DNA of 64,000 bases from Actinotignum sanguinis (GTDB taxonomy: Bacteria; Actinomycetota; Actinomycetes; Actinomycetales; Actinomycetaceae): positions 62,001-126,000 of the forward strand of contig NZ_QDIE01000003.1 in NCBI RefSeq assembly GCF_003957255.1, written 5' to 3'. Positions 63,196 through 64,000 of this stretch are shown here, piece by piece. The notes under the pieces are model-generated. The model had not been told where the DNA came from. It worked only from the letters and a program-made list of their open reading frames with translations, and did not search any database. Position numbers and translations under genes: made by a program. How positions within the stretch are numbered: the first letter of the stretch is position 1; each line of letters opens with the position of its first letter.

Positions 63196-64000
63196 ATGAA
63201 AAAAATTCTTGTTGCCAATCGCTCCGAAATCGCCGAGCGCGTTATACGTACCGCCCACGATATGGGGATGAAAGCGGTGGCGGTGTATGCCGACGCGGAT
63301 CGCGAAGCGCAGTTCGTTGAGGATGCCGATAGCGCCTATGCGCTCGAAGGTACCGCGTATGCAGATACCTATATGAATATTGAGAAAATCATCGCGATTG
63401 CGCAGCGTTCCCACGCGGATGCCGTGCACCCCGGCTACGGTTTCCTTTCCGAAGTTCCCGAATTCGCCACCGCCGTTATTGAAGCGGGCCTGACGTGGAT
63501 CGGCCCGGCCCCCGCGGTGCTCCATCGGCTCGGCGATAAAATCCAGGCGCGCCGCCTGGCCGAATCAGTGGGCGTGGCCCCGGTGCCCGGCGTTTCCGAT
63601 CCGGTGCAGGGGCGCGCCGGGGTGGACGAGTTCGTGGCGCGCTTCGGTTTCCCGATTGTCACCAAGAAGGCCGACGGCGGGGGCGGGCGCGGTATCACCA
63701 TCCATAATGAAGCCGCTGACCTGGACCGCTTCTTCGCGGCCCACGGAGCGGATCTCGATTCCTATTTCGTGGAGCGTTTTATCCGGACCGCCCGCCATAT
63801 TGAAACGCAGTCGGCGCGCGATTCCCACGGGAACTTCGCGGTGATCTCCACCCGTGATTGTTCGGCCCAGCGCCGCAACCAGAAACTCATCGAAGAAGCA
63901 CCCGCCCCGCTGCTGCCCGGGAACGCGGAAGCAATTGTGACCGAGTGGTCGCGCCGGCTTTTCGAAGCGGTGGATTACGTTGGTTTGGGCACTTGTGAAT
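63196..64000 (+). CDS. Biotin carboxylase / acyl-CoA carboxylase alpha subunit (3' end outside window)
   Basis: The first 268 codons are in the window. N-terminal biotin-carboxylase domain starts KKILVANRSEIAERVIRTAHDMG; VHPGYGFLSE, GDKIQARR, and the ATP-grasp lysine region GFPIVTKKADGGGGRGI follow, then CSAQRRNQKLIEEAPAP. Most homologues read ANRGEIA, so ANRSEIA is a mild variant. Actinobacterial alpha chains usually continue into a biotin carrier domain, which cannot be checked here. The ATG follows the birA stop by 2 bases. Confidence 0.93.
   Translation, partial: MKKILVANRSEIAERVIRTAHDMGMKAVAVYADADREAQFVEDADSAYALEGTAYADTYMNIEKIIAIAQRSHADAVHPGYGFLSEVPEFATAVIEAGLTWIGPAPAVLHRLGDKIQARRLAESVGVAPVPGVSDPVQGRAGVDEFVARFGFPIVTKKADGGGGRGITIHNEAADLDRFFAAHGADLDSYFVERFIRTARHIETQSARDSHGNFAVISTRDCSAQRRNQKLIEEAPAPLLPGNAEAIVTEWSRRLFEAVDYVGLGTCE

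Overview
The window is a high-GC, gene-dense chromosomal segment from an actinobacterium. I place it in or near the Actinomycetaceae (Actinotignum/Trueperella/Actinomyces-like). The grounds are a GuaB3-type IMPDH paralogue, a DUF6350/PerM-like protein, a DUF3017-like protein, an actinobacterial PcrA, an LPXTG pilin with a class C sortase, many GTG/TTG starts, and apparently leaderless genes. The genus is inference. No rRNA, tRNA, CRISPR array, prophage or insertion sequence was recognised.

Layout. 1-9.0 kb: 3' part of guaB, a DnaQ-like exonuclease, an ABC exporter (ATPase plus two permeases) divergent from a NarL-type two-component system, a FemAB-type cell-wall transferase and GuaB3. 9.0-15.1 kb (mostly minus strand): GNAT-nadE-ald, then a YtrA-like gntR-ATPase-permease operon with a perfect operator palindrome. 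15.2-20.2 kb: Gfo/Idh/MocA oxidoreductase, sodium/solute symporter, small membrane protein and a fused ETF beta-alpha protein. 20.4-28.8 kb: mixed-acid fermentation genes (pta-ackA and an anaerobic pfl operon) flanking guaA. Pyruvate formate-lyase is split: the catalytic protein lacks its glycyl-radical C-terminus, which is a separate 82-residue gene. 28.9-37.7 kb: membrane protein, aldehyde dehydrogenase, pcrA, and a TroA-like Mn/Zn ABC importer. 38-42.2 kb: trpDCBA behind a Trp-codon leader peptide and a second Trp-containing upstream ORF. 42.2-47 kb: PerM-like protein, membrane-anchored esterase, DUF3017-like protein, CNNM/CorC-type CBS protein.

47-54.9 kb is the most accessory-looking part. 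It has an AT-rich spacer and then a BspA-like LPXTG adhesin gene whose signal-peptide codons contain a run of ten Gs that puts it out of frame (a likely phase-variation switch), with a second frame break further down. A major pilin (LPKTG), a class C sortase, a LysR-type regulator and a small two-gene cassette of unknown function follow. 55-64 kb returns to core metabolism: a eukaryote-like tandem 6-phosphofructokinase divergent from pgi, a polar amino-acid ABC importer, birA behind tandem TTACG-N4-CGTAA palindromes, and the start of a biotin carboxylase gene running off the window.

Together the genes fit a facultatively anaerobic, host-associated fermenter. Sugars enter glycolysis (pgi, tandem PFK); pyruvate is split by PFL to formate and acetyl-CoA; Pta-AckA makes ATP and acetate; pili and a switchable adhesin mediate attachment. 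A recurring 14-bp motif (GWACGACGNCGCAG and close variants), often next to or forming intergenic hairpins, is not explained by any annotated feature.
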